Assembly (NCBI GenBank): GCA_036677505.1
Contig: JAVBWK010000033.1
Location: 1-47,850 of the forward strand
Direction: 5' to 3'
Source: UBA2227 sp036677505
Lineage (GTDB): Bacteria > Bacillota_I > Bacilli_A > Erysipelotrichales > Erysipelotrichaceae
Length of the DNA: 47,850 nt
Within the stretch, counting starts at the first letter, position 1; every line of letters starts with the position of its first letter. Position numbers and translations under genes: made by a program. The notes beneath the pieces were generated by a model. The model saw nothing but the letters and a program-made list of their open reading frames with translations, ran no database searches and had not been told where the DNA came from. Of this stretch, positions 15,442 to 23,683 are shown piece after piece.

Positions 15442-15798
15442 ATGCCAAGACCAAGAAAGTTTCGTCGGGTATGTTGTATGCCGTTGGCTGATGAATTTAT
15501 GCCTAAAGTAATACAAGATGAAGAAATCATCCGAATGTCGATTGATGAGTTTGAAACCATCCGGCTCATCGATTGGGAAGGACTCATGCAAGAACAAGCT
15601 GCCCAATCAATGAATATTGCCCGAACTTCGGTCGTTGCAATTTACGCAGCTGCCCGCCAAAAATTGGCTGATGCGCTTGTCAATGGCAAACGACTGGTCA
15701 TCGAGGGAGGCGATATTGAAATCGCATCTCAACAAAACGGAACTGTCAGTCATTGTCGAAGGCATCGCCATCATCCTCAACGAAAGGAAAACCTATGA
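15442..15798 (+). CDS. DUF134 helix-turn-helix protein
   Basis: A 118-residue protein of the DUF134 family. It begins MPRPRKFRRVCCMP, has the sigma-region-4-like helices with DEFETIRLIDWEGLMQEQAA and NIARTSVVAIYAAARQKLADAL, and ends in a basic His/Arg-rich tail (CRRHRHHPQRKE). The family is a predicted DNA-binding regulator commonly adjacent to NifX-like genes. GAGGAG precedes the ATG. The stop overlaps the next start (ATGA). It could act on the dyad at 15417, which is an inference. Confidence 0.85.
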   Translation: MPRPRKFRRVCCMPLADEFMPKVIQDEEIIRMSIDEFETIRLIDWEGLMQEQAAQSMNIARTSVVAIYAAARQKLADALVNGKRLVIEGGDIEIASQQNGTVSHCRRHRHHPQRKENL

Positions 15799-16175
15799 GA
15801 ATTGCTGTAGCCAGTATAGATCGCCAAGTGTCACCGCACTTCGGCCATTGTGAGAAGTTCAGAATTTTTGAGATTAAAGACAATCAGATCATCAACATCA
15901 GTGAAATTAACAACCCAGCCCAACATACTCACGGTCAAATCCCGGCCATGCTGATACAACAGGGAGTCGACGTGGTTATTGTCGGAGGGATTGGCGGTGG
16001 AGCGAAGCAGCTGTTGAGACAAGGCAATATCGAAGTCTATTCCGGAGTCAGCGGTGATGGAGATATTGCCGTCAATCTGTATTTAACCGGGAAACTGGCG
16101 GATGCAGACACGGATTGCGGCCATCATCACGGAAATGATCACGATCACGGGCAACATCACGGACATCATCATTGA
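15795..16175 (+). CDS. NifX/NifB-like (dinitrogenase Fe-Mo cofactor biosynthesis family) protein with His-rich tail
   Basis: A 126-residue protein. Residues 1 to about 105 are the NifX-type fold: MRIAVASIDRQVSPHFGHCE, then GVDVVIVGGIGGGAKQLL. The last 20 residues are dominated by His, with Asp and Gly (GHHHGNDHDHGQHHGHHH), a probable metal-binding tail. No nitrogenase genes are present; stand-alone members occur in many anaerobes, where they may carry iron-sulfur or metal clusters. The ATG overlaps the DUF134 stop by four bases, with AAAGGA upstream. Confidence 0.85.
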   Translation: MRIAVASIDRQVSPHFGHCEKFRIFEIKDNQIINISEINNPAQHTHGQIPAMLIQQGVDVVIVGGIGGGAKQLLRQGNIEVYSGVSGDGDIAVNLYLTGKLADADTDCGHHHGNDHDHGQHHGHHH

Positions 16176-16192
16176 GCGCGCAAGCGCTTTTT
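16175..16192 (+). terminator. Short intrinsic terminator after the NifX-like gene
   Basis: AGCGC pairs with GCGCT around a GCAA loop, then T5. Confidence 0.65.
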
Positions 16193-16216
16193 CATTTGGG
16201 AGTAGTCAGGTTCTTT

Positions 16217-16225
16217 TGATATAAT
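16217..16225 (+). promoter_or_regulatory. Extended -10 promoter of the hut operon
   Basis: TGATATAAT is a full extended -10. A weak TTGGGA lies 18 bases further upstream. Transcription should start near 16232, 22 bases before hutH. No HutP-type leader or clear catabolite site is seen. Confidence 0.65.
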
Positions 16226-16253
16226 ATAAGTGAAAGAACAGCTGAGGAACATC

Positions 16254-17780
16254 ATGGAAACAATAAATATAGACGGCCGCCATTTGACACTTGAACAAGT
16301 GGTCGCTGTTGCCCGTCATCATGCACACGTCATCATTGATCCAAACACACATCAAAATATTCAACGATCACGCGACTATGTTGACCAACTTGTCAGCGAC
16401 AAAAAAGTGGTATACGGAATTACGACCGGATTTGGTAAATTCAGCAATATCGTCATTTCTGATGATCAGATCGAGCAGTTACAGATCAATCTGATCCGCT
16501 CCCATGCCTGTGGTGTCGGAAATTATCTGAGCGAAGATGTGGTTTTGGCGACCATGCTCTTACGAATCAATGCCTTAGTCAAAGGGCTGTCAGGCATTCG
16601 CTTGTCCGTTCTTGAACTGATGGCCGATTGTATCAACCATAAAATCATTCCTTTGATTCCAGAGAAGGGATCTTTGGGATCCAGCGGTGATCTGGCTCCT
16701 TTGTCACATATGGTGCTGACCTTGCTAGGAGAAGGGGAGTGTATGTATAAGGGAAGAAAAATGATGTCCGATGAAGCATTGAGACTGTGCGGCTTGACAC
16801 CCATCACACTGAAAGCCAAAGAAGGACTTGCCTTGATCAATGGAACCCAAGTATTGACGGCGATTGGTGCACTGGCATGTTACGATGCAATACAACTCTT
16901 GAAAATGGCTGACATCAGCTCGGCTATGACCTTTGAAGCCTTGCGCGGTGTTTTTGACGTCTTTGATCCCAAAGTGCACATTGCCCGCAATCATCAGGGT
17001 CAGATGAATGCGGCATGCAATTTCCTGAGAATCCTTGAGGGAAGCAAACTGATGACCAAGCAAGGCGAACTGAAACTTCAGGACTCCTATTCCTTGCGCT
17101 GTCTGCCCCAGATACATGGGGCATCCAAGGATGCGGTGAACTATGTCTTGGATAAAGTAAACAGAGAGATCAATGCGGCTACGGATAATCCGCTTATCTT
17201 CACCGAAGAGGATCAGGTCATCTCCTGCGGCAATTTCCACGGTCAGCCGATGGCTTTGGCCTTTGATTTTCTGGGAATCGCCATGGCTGAAATCGCCAAT
17301 GCATCCGAACGGCGCATCGAACGGCTGGTCAATCCGAGTTTAAGTGAACTTCCGGCCTTTCTGACCAACTATGGCGGGGTCAACTCCGGCTTTATGATCA
17401 TGCAGTATACGGCGGCTGCGTTAGTCTCAGAAAATAAAGTACTGGCACATCCGGCTTCGGTAGACTCGATCCCATCTTCCGGAAATCAGGAAGATCACGT
17501 ATCAATGGGAACGATCGCCGCGCGGAAAGCTTATGAAATCATCAAAAATGCCCGGCATGTCATCGCCATCGAGTGGCTGTGTGCAGCTCAAGGTGTCGAT
17601 TTCGGCCATCCGGAGCACTTAGGTAAAGGGACAAAAATCGCTTATGATCATTTGCGTTCTCATGTACCTGCACTCGATATCGATCGGGTGATGTATCCGG
17701 ATATCGAGAAAGCGTGTGAACTGATCATCGCCGGGAATGTAATCCGTCAGGTGGAAGCTGCCTGCGGTGATCTGAATTAG
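16254..17780 (+). CDS. hutH: Histidine ammonia-lyase
   Basis: A 508-residue enzyme, the usual HutH length. It removes ammonia from L-histidine to give urocanate, the first step of histidine breakdown in the cytosol. The autocatalytic MIO cofactor forms from residues 143-145 in GSLGSSGDLAPLSH; here the triad is Ser-Ser-Gly rather than the common Ala-Ser-Gly. Other signatures include TGFGKF near residue 60 and the late QEDHVSMG. The ATG at 16254 (with TGAGGA upstream) gives the normal N-terminus; a GTG at 16230 is in frame. First gene of a five-gene operon. Confidence 0.96.
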   Translation: METINIDGRHLTLEQVVAVARHHAHVIIDPNTHQNIQRSRDYVDQLVSDKKVVYGITTGFGKFSNIVISDDQIEQLQINLIRSHACGVGNYLSEDVVLATMLLRINALVKGLSGIRLSVLELMADCINHKIIPLIPEKGSLGSSGDLAPLSHMVLTLLGEGECMYKGRKMMSDEALRLCGLTPITLKAKEGLALINGTQVLTAIGALACYDAIQLLKMADISSAMTFEALRGVFDVFDPKVHIARNHQGQMNAACNFLRILEGSKLMTKQGELKLQDSYSLRCLPQIHGASKDAVNYVLDKVNREINAATDNPLIFTEEDQVISCGNFHGQPMALAFDFLGIAMAEIANASERRIERLVNPSLSELPAFLTNYGGVNSGFMIMQYTAAALVSENKVLAHPASVDSIPSSGNQEDHVSMGTIAARKAYEIIKNARHVIAIEWLCAAQGVDFGHPEHLGKGTKIAYDHLRSHVPALDIDRVMYPDIEKACELIIAGNVIRQVEAACGDLN

Positions 17781-17788
17781 GAGGTAAT

Positions 17789-19798
17789 ATGAAAATAACT
17801 TCGATCGAATTGAAATTTGAAGGTGGCTTGCCTGAAAAGAAAGAGTTTTTACCTAATATCCGTCGGGCACCCCGGCGAAGTCATACCCTGACGATGAATC
17901 AGCAGATTCAGGCCGTAGCCAATGCGCTTCGCTATATTCCCAAAGAATATCATCAACAGCTGGCTGATGAGTTTATCGAGGAGCTTAACACTTACGGACG
18001 GATTTACGGATACCGCTTCAGACCTGTGGGTCCGCTGACCGGAAAACCGATCGATGAGTACGAAGGTGAATGTCTCGAAGGCAAAGCCTTTCAGGTAATG
18101 ATCGACAATAACCTTGATTTCAATGTTGCTCTCTATCCGTATGAATTGGTCACATATGGTGAATCGGGCAGTGTGTTTCAAAACTGGATGCAATATCTGC
18201 TTGTTAAAGAATATCTGAAAGTCCTTCGCGACGATCAGACGCTGTTTATTGCTTCCGGACATCCCATTGGCATGTTTGACAGTCACAAAGAAGCACCCCG
18301 CGTAATACTGACCAACGGTCTGATGGTCGGAATGTTTGATAAGCCGGATCTTTTTGCCAATGCAGCGGCGATGGGAGTGGCTAATTACGGTCAGATGACG
18401 GCCGGCGGATGGATGTACATCGGACCGCAGGGAATCGTTCACGGAACCTATAATACCCTATTGAACGCCGGTCGTTTGAAGCTCGGTGTAAGCAAAGACG
18501 AGGACTTGCGCGGTAAACTCTTTGTTTCTTCCGGTTTAGGCGGTATGAGTGGTGCACAGGGGAAAGCCATCGTTATTGCCAAAGGTGTCGGGATCATCGC
18601 TGAGGTCGATCCCTCACGAATTGAAACCCGACATTCGCAAGGATGGGTGGATGAAATTGCATATTCCTGTGAAGAAGCGTTTGCGAGTGCTCTAAAGTAT
18701 ACAGACAAAGGAAAGCCACGCGCCATAGCTTATCTAGGCAACATTGTCGATCTGCTTGAGTATGCAAACGAAAAAAATATTCATATCGATCTGTTATCCG
18801 ATCAGACCTCCTGCCATGATGTGTATAACGGAGGGTACTGCCCGGTCGGAATCACTTTTGACGAGCGTACGAGGCTGTTAAAAGACGATGTAACCATATT
18901 TAAAGCAATGGTAGATGCGACCTTGAAACGACATTATCATGCCATCAGATTGCTATCGGACAGAGGAACTTATTTCTTCGATTATGGCAATGCCTTTCTG
19001 AAATCCCTGTATGACAGCGGTATCCGCGAAATATCAAAAAACGGTATTGATGATCAGGACGGATTCATCTGGCCGTCCTATGTGGAAGACATTTTAGGTC
19101 CCCACCTTTTTGACTATGGATACGGACCTTTCCGTTGGGTATGTCTGAGTGGGAAACAGGAAGATCTGGATCTGACCGATGCGATGGCGATGAAATGCAT
19201 CGATCCGACAAGACGATATCAGGATAAAGATAACTACGACTGGATCAGACATGCCAAGAGCAACTCCTTGGTCGTCGGTACCAAAGCCCGCATTTTGTAT
19301 CAGGATGCCCTGGGAAGATTGAGAATCGCCTTGGCCTTCAATGAAATGGTCCGTAATCAGCAAGTCGGTCCGATCATGCTCGGACGCGATCACCACGACA
19401 CCGGCGGGACCGATTCACCTTTCAGAGAAACTTCCAACATCAAAGACGGCAGCAATGTCATGGCCGATATGGCAACCCTGATATATGCGGGTAACAGTGC
19501 GATGGGCATGAGCCTGGTTGCTTTGCATAACGGCGGCGGTGTCGGTGTTTCCAAATCAATCAACGGCGGCTTCGGATTGGTATTGGACGGATCCAAACGC
19601 GTCGATGATATCTTGCAACGAGCGATGATCTGGGATGTGATGGGCGGTGTCGCCCGTCGGAGTTGGGCAACCAATCCTCACGCCATCGAAACCAGTGAAT
19701 ACTTCAATGAATCGTTGGACCAGCGCAGTCATATTACCTTACCTTACGTGGCAGACTTGGAAATGATCAGAAAGAAAATGAGGGAATCCCATGAGTAA
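17789..19798 (+). CDS. hutU: Urocanate hydratase (long form)
   Basis: A 669-residue urocanase that hydrates urocanate to imidazolone propionate using tightly bound NAD+. The nucleotide loop GLGGMSGAQGKA and the HSQGWVDEIA region are clear. It is about 110 residues longer than the classical proteobacterial enzyme and matches the long form found in Bacillota, Bacteroidota and animals. GGAGGT lies 4 bases before the ATG, and hutH ends 8 bases upstream. Its last 8 bases overlap the formimidoyltransferase start. Confidence 0.96.
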   Translation: MKITSIELKFEGGLPEKKEFLPNIRRAPRRSHTLTMNQQIQAVANALRYIPKEYHQQLADEFIEELNTYGRIYGYRFRPVGPLTGKPIDEYEGECLEGKAFQVMIDNNLDFNVALYPYELVTYGESGSVFQNWMQYLLVKEYLKVLRDDQTLFIASGHPIGMFDSHKEAPRVILTNGLMVGMFDKPDLFANAAAMGVANYGQMTAGGWMYIGPQGIVHGTYNTLLNAGRLKLGVSKDEDLRGKLFVSSGLGGMSGAQGKAIVIAKGVGIIAEVDPSRIETRHSQGWVDEIAYSCEEAFASALKYTDKGKPRAIAYLGNIVDLLEYANEKNIHIDLLSDQTSCHDVYNGGYCPVGITFDERTRLLKDDVTIFKAMVDATLKRHYHAIRLLSDRGTYFFDYGNAFLKSLYDSGIREISKNGIDDQDGFIWPSYVEDILGPHLFDYGYGPFRWVCLSGKQEDLDLTDAMAMKCIDPTRRYQDKDNYDWIRHAKSNSLVVGTKARILYQDALGRLRIALAFNEMVRNQQVGPIMLGRDHHDTGGTDSPFRETSNIKDGSNVMADMATLIYAGNSAMGMSLVALHNGGGVGVSKSINGGFGLVLDGSKRVDDILQRAMIWDVMGGVARRSWATNPHAIETSEYFNESLDQRSHITLPYVADLEMIRKKMRESHE

Positions 19799-20693
19799 AA
19801 TCGTAGAATGCGTCGTAAATTTCAGCGAAGGAAGAAACAAGGAAGTCATTGAAGCCATCACATCACCGTTTCATCAAAAGGATAAAGTGAAACTTTTGAA
19901 TGTCGAAGCAGACAGAGATTACCACCGAGTGGTCGTAACCGTTGCGGGAGAACCACAGGTTGTAAAAGAAGCGGTCGTCGAATCGGTAGAAATCGCGACC
20001 CGTCTGATCGATATGAACATCCATCAGGGGCAGCACCCCCGCATGGGAGCTACCGATGTGGTCCCGTTTATCCCGATTCGTAACATGACGATGGCCGAAT
20101 GTGTGAACCTGGCCAAAGAAGTCGGACAAATGATAGCTATAAGGACCCAAGTCCCGGTATTTCTTTATGAAGCGGCTGCTACGGCACCGCACCGTGAAAA
20201 TCTGGCGGATATCCGTAAGGGTGAGTATGAAGGTATGGCAAAGAAGATGACGGAGGATAAATGGAAGCCGGACTTCGGTCCAGACCAGCCTCATCCGACC
20301 GCCGGGGTTACGGCTGTCGGGGCACGGATGCCTCTGATTGCCTATAATATTGATCTGGCAACCACCGATGTAACGATTGCCAACAAGATTGCTAAAGCAA
20401 TCCGACACAGTTCCGGGGGATTTAGGTACATCAAAGCCGGCGGAGTTGAAGTCAAAGAGCGCGGGCTTGTGCAAGTCACTATGAACATCACTGACTACAC
20501 CAAGACTCCGATCTATCGGGTGTTTGAGGCGGTAAAAATGGAAGCGATGCGTTATGGCGTATCGGTGTGCGGCAGTGAAATCGTCGGATTGGTTCCGATG
20601 GAGGCTATCATCGACAGTGCATCCTACTATTTGCGTTTTACCAATGTCGATAAAGAGAAAATACTTGAAAGCAATCTGGAGGGATTGATATGA
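19791..20693 (+). CDS. ftcD: Glutamate formimidoyltransferase
   Basis: A 300-residue enzyme equal to the N-terminal transferase half of animal FTCD. It moves the formimino group from formiminoglutamate to tetrahydrofolate, releasing glutamate. Signatures: MSKIVECVVNFSEGRN at the start, GQHPRMGATDVVPFIP, and IRHSSGGFRYIKAGG. It takes the place of HutG or HutF, so this route feeds the one-carbon pool instead of losing formamide. It overlaps hutU by 8 bases and hutI by 4. Confidence 0.95.
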   Translation: MSKIVECVVNFSEGRNKEVIEAITSPFHQKDKVKLLNVEADRDYHRVVVTVAGEPQVVKEAVVESVEIATRLIDMNIHQGQHPRMGATDVVPFIPIRNMTMAECVNLAKEVGQMIAIRTQVPVFLYEAAATAPHRENLADIRKGEYEGMAKKMTEDKWKPDFGPDQPHPTAGVTAVGARMPLIAYNIDLATTDVTIANKIAKAIRHSSGGFRYIKAGGVEVKERGLVQVTMNITDYTKTPIYRVFEAVKMEAMRYGVSVCGSEIVGLVPMEAIIDSASYYLRFTNVDKEKILESNLEGLI

Positions 20694-21946
20694 AAAAAGT
20701 ATTGATTGTCAATGCCAGTCAAATCGTTACCCCTTTGGGAAGACGCGGAAAGCCCGGAACGTCCATGAAAGATTTGCTGGTCATTGAAAACGGCTGTGTG
20801 ATGATACAGGATGAGAAAATTCTCAAAGTCTGTACTTGCTCAGAAATCGAAGAAGAATGGAAAATCGGAGCAGATATCATCGATGCTTCAGGGATGACCG
20901 TATTGCCGGGATTGGTCGACTCACATACACATTTAGTCTTTGCGGGTACAAGGGAAGACGAGTTTTCCATGCGCATGGCCGGAGAAAGTTATCTTTCGAT
21001 TATGGAGAAAGGCGGCGGTATCCAGCGGTCGATCGATGCGACTAGAAGAGCAACTGAAAAAGAGTTGTATCAGCTGGCGAAAAAGCGTGTTCAGAATATG
21101 GCAACCATGGGCGTTACGACCGTAGAAGCCAAAAGCGGTTATGGCGGTACTTTACCCGATGAAATCAAGCAGTGTAAAGTAGCAAAGAAGCTGAATGAAA
21201 CCGGACCGATCTCCGTTGTATCGACATTGATGGCGGCACATACAATCGTCCGTGAGTATAAACATGATCCAGAATCGTATGTAAAGTTAATCATCGAAGA
21301 AATCATTCCGCGGGTCGCACGTGAAAAGTTAGCTGAGTTCTGCGATGTCTTCTTAGAAAAAACAGCCTTCAATTTCAATCAGGCAGAGCGGATTCTTACC
21401 GCTGCAAAAGCCCATGGGTTTGAGGTGAAAATTCATGCGGATGAAATCACCAATGGCAAAGGAGCACATTTAGCCTCGAAGCTCAATGCGATCAGTGCGG
21501 AGCATCTGCTCTTCAGTGATTCTGAAGGCCTGCAAGAAATGCGTAAACACCATGTCACCGCAGTTTTACTTCCCTTGACCGCATTCTCGCTTCGAGAACC
21601 TTATGCCAAAGCCCGTGAAATGATTGATCAGGGACTGGTGGTAGCTTTGGCCTCTGACTTCAATCCGGGCAGCTGTTACAGCTACTCGATGCCATTGCTG
21701 ATGGCTGTGGCATGTCTTTCGATGAATATGTCGATCGAGGAAGTAATTACGGCACTGACGCTCAACGGTGCGGCAGCCATCAACCGGGCACATAAAACCG
21801 GCAGTATCGAAACAGGAAAGGATGCAGACATCGCTATCTTTAATTGCCCTAACTACGCTCACCTGGTCTACCATATGGGTATCAATCAGGCACACACGGT
21901 GATTAAAAAAGGTGAAGTCATCGTCAGAAACGGAGAAATCGTATGA
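20690..21946 (+). CDS. hutI: Imidazolonepropionase
   Basis: A 418-residue metal-dependent amidohydrolase that opens imidazolone propionate to N-formimino-L-glutamate. The metal site is visible as DSHTHLVFAG, later histidines in KIHADE and SAEHLL, and the catalytic Asp in ASDFNPGSC. Length is standard. Both ends overlap neighbours by ATGA, so it is coupled to ftcD and fchA. Confidence 0.96.
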   Translation: MKKVLIVNASQIVTPLGRRGKPGTSMKDLLVIENGCVMIQDEKILKVCTCSEIEEEWKIGADIIDASGMTVLPGLVDSHTHLVFAGTREDEFSMRMAGESYLSIMEKGGGIQRSIDATRRATEKELYQLAKKRVQNMATMGVTTVEAKSGYGGTLPDEIKQCKVAKKLNETGPISVVSTLMAAHTIVREYKHDPESYVKLIIEEIIPRVAREKLAEFCDVFLEKTAFNFNQAERILTAAKAHGFEVKIHADEITNGKGAHLASKLNAISAEHLLFSDSEGLQEMRKHHVTAVLLPLTAFSLREPYAKAREMIDQGLVVALASDFNPGSCYSYSMPLLMAVACLSMNMSIEEVITALTLNGAAAINRAHKTGSIETGKDADIAIFNCPNYAHLVYHMGINQAHTVIKKGEVIVRNGEIV

Positions 21947-22557
21947 TCAAAGATATGACAATCGATATGTATATGGAGTTATTAGCCTCGGATGAACCGA
22001 CCATCGGCGGAGGAACCGCATCGGCACTGAGCTGTGCGATGGGGGCCAGTCTGGTCATGATGGTGGCCAACCTGAGCATCGGCCGAAAAAAGTACGCACA
22101 GTATGAACCGGTGTTTATGGAAGTGTTACAGAAGATGCGAGAAGTTAAGACTTTATTGTTGGATAAAGCCGATGAAGATAAAGCATCCTTTGAAGCGGTC
22201 ATGCAAGCCTTCCGACTTCCTAAATCCACTGACGAAGAAGTCGCATCGAGAAATCGAGCCATCGAAGAAGCAACCAAACAGGCGACACTGGTCCCTTTAT
22301 CCGTTGCGATGTGGGCGATTGAAGTCACCAAGAGTGCAATCCCTCTTATCGAACATGGCAATGTCAATGCACGCAGTGACGGTCTTGTCGGTGCTCAGTT
22401 GGCCTCAGCCGGTTTTAACGGAGCAATCTATAATGTGAGAATCAATCTGGTTTCAATTGAAGATAAAGATTTCGTCTCGGAAATCGAAGAAAAAATACTG
22501 GCGGCAATCTCACAGATGAATGTCTTTGAGTCGATGTGGAAGCGTCTGGCAGGGTGA
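21943..22557 (+). CDS. fchA: Formimidoyltetrahydrofolate cyclodeaminase
   Basis: A 204-residue helical protein of the cyclodeaminase/cyclohydrolase family, equal to the C-terminal half of animal FTCD. It releases ammonia from 5-formimino-tetrahydrofolate to give 5,10-methenyl-tetrahydrofolate. Signatures: EPTIGGGTASALSCAMGASL near the N-terminus and NVNARSDGLVGAQLA. Last gene of the hut operon; a terminator starts just before its stop codon. Confidence 0.93.
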   Translation: MIKDMTIDMYMELLASDEPTIGGGTASALSCAMGASLVMMVANLSIGRKKYAQYEPVFMEVLQKMREVKTLLLDKADEDKASFEAVMQAFRLPKSTDEEVASRNRAIEEATKQATLVPLSVAMWAIEVTKSAIPLIEHGNVNARSDGLVGAQLASAGFNGAIYNVRINLVSIEDKDFVSEIEEKILAAISQMNVFESMWKRLAG

Positions 22558-22572
22558 CAACCCTGCTTTTTT
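22549..22572 (+). terminator. Terminator of the hut operon
   Basis: GCAGGG pairs with CCCTGC around TGACAA (which holds the fchA stop), then T6. Confidence 0.85.
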
Positions 22573-22574
22573 GT

Positions 22575-22603
22575 TTGACCGAAGGGATGAATAAAGGTAC
22601 AAT
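22575..22603 (+). promoter_or_regulatory. Sigma-A promoter of the HAD hydrolase gene
   Basis: TTGACC, 17 bases, TACAAT; one of the best matched promoters in the window. Confidence 0.78.
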
Positions 22604-22628
22604 AAATCATATGTAAGCGAGGTAGGAT

Positions 22629-23339
22629 ATGATCAATACGATATTGTTTGACTTGGATGGCACATTACTGCCGATGGATCTTAAGGTGTTTGAGAAAGTG
22701 TATTTCGGATCCTTGGCCAAACACTTTACTGATAAACATGATCTGCAGGGATTTATTGAGCTGATTTGGGGGGCAACCAAAGCAATGGTGGCCAATACCG
22801 AACATCGTACCAATGAAGAAGTCTTTATGGAATCACTCAGACTTTCCGTGCAAGAACAGCTAGATGAATATAAGACACGATTTGCTCACTTTTATCAGAC
22901 CGATTTTGATGCGGTCCGAATGGCTGTATCGAAAAACGAAGATATCCTTCTGGCCGTCAAAATTCTTAAAGATAAAGGATATACACTGGTACTGGCTACC
23001 AATCCGTTGTTTCCGCGTTTGGCTATTCAAAAGCGAATCGACTGGGCCGGATTGAATATTGAGGATTTCAGCTATATTACATCTTTTGAAGATAATCACT
23101 ATTGCAAGCCGCAACCGAGGTTCTATCAGGAAGTATTGAGTGACATTGGCAAGAATCCGGCGGAATGTCTGATGGTCGGTAATGACACGGTTGAAGATCT
23201 GATTGCGGGGAAATTGAATATTGCGACCTATCTGATTGAAGACCATGCGATTCATCGTGAGCATGCACTTAGTGCAACTTATCAGGGCACTTATAAGGAC
23301 TTTCTGGCCTTTGTCATACAATTGCCTGAGGTAAGATAA
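22629..23339 (+). CDS. HAD family hydrolase
   Basis: A 236-residue HAD-superfamily phosphatase. Motif I is FDLDGTLL (nucleophile Asp8, acid Asp10), motif II is LVLATNP, the Lys is in YCKPQPRFYQEV, and motif IV is MVGNDTVEDLIAG. The cap is helical, between residues about 15 and 90. Probable phosphatase for a small metabolite; substrate unknown. GAGGTAGG precedes the ATG. The next small gene starts 4 bases after its stop. Confidence 0.87.
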   Translation: MINTILFDLDGTLLPMDLKVFEKVYFGSLAKHFTDKHDLQGFIELIWGATKAMVANTEHRTNEEVFMESLRLSVQEQLDEYKTRFAHFYQTDFDAVRMAVSKNEDILLAVKILKDKGYTLVLATNPLFPRLAIQKRIDWAGLNIEDFSYITSFEDNHYCKPQPRFYQEVLSDIGKNPAECLMVGNDTVEDLIAGKLNIATYLIEDHAIHREHALSATYQGTYKDFLAFVIQLPEVR

Positions 23340-23343
23340 ACAT

Positions 23344-23673
23344 ATGGACACCTTTACTGTGAGATGTTCGATCATGGGAGCCGAGAAACTGCTCGATCAT
23401 CATATCATCGATGGCAGTATAACCGGAACTTGTATCGGTCGTCACAGCGTCGCCACTTTGGGTAATATGACGGTCGTTCTGGTATATGAGAAACATTATT
23501 ACCGAACCGGTAACCGGCTCACATTAACAGTCGCATTGGATGATACGTCCGGATTGACCTGTGTGTTCGCCTGTGCCAAAGGCGGGGGGCAGGGTTTGTT
23601 TCGTTTTGACTGGGGAGCTGCGGAAAGCTTTAAAAACGCGGCGTTTGATGCATTGAGAGATTACGCAAAATAG
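23344..23673 (+). CDS. Small conserved protein (possibly DUF6054-like)
   Basis: A 109-residue soluble protein with mostly beta-strand character and a Gly-rich turn, AKGGGQGLFRFDWGAAESF, near its C-terminus. It resembles small Bacillota proteins annotated DUF6054, a family without known function; that match is from memory. It is squeezed between the HAD and pepF genes (4 and 10 base gaps), so all three are probably co-transcribed. The ribosome site is the GAGGTAAG within the end of the HAD gene. Confidence 0.6.
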   Translation: MDTFTVRCSIMGAEKLLDHHIIDGSITGTCIGRHSVATLGNMTVVLVYEKHYYRTGNRLTLTVALDDTSGLTCVFACAKGGGQGLFRFDWGAAESFKNAAFDALRDYAK

Positions 23674-23683
23674 GAGGTAACCC

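Noticed and set aside
15795..16175. Evidence for nitrogen fixation
   Set aside because: The NifX-like protein is a widespread stand-alone type; no nif structural genes are present.
16230..16253. GTG start for hutH eight codons earlier
   Set aside because: Falls at the predicted transcription start and adds residues absent from the family.
17849..18442. Minus-strand open frame inside hutU
   Set aside because: Antisense shadow of a conserved enzyme with no start signals.
19863..20474. Minus-strand open frame inside ftcD
   Set aside because: Antisense shadow, no ribosome site.
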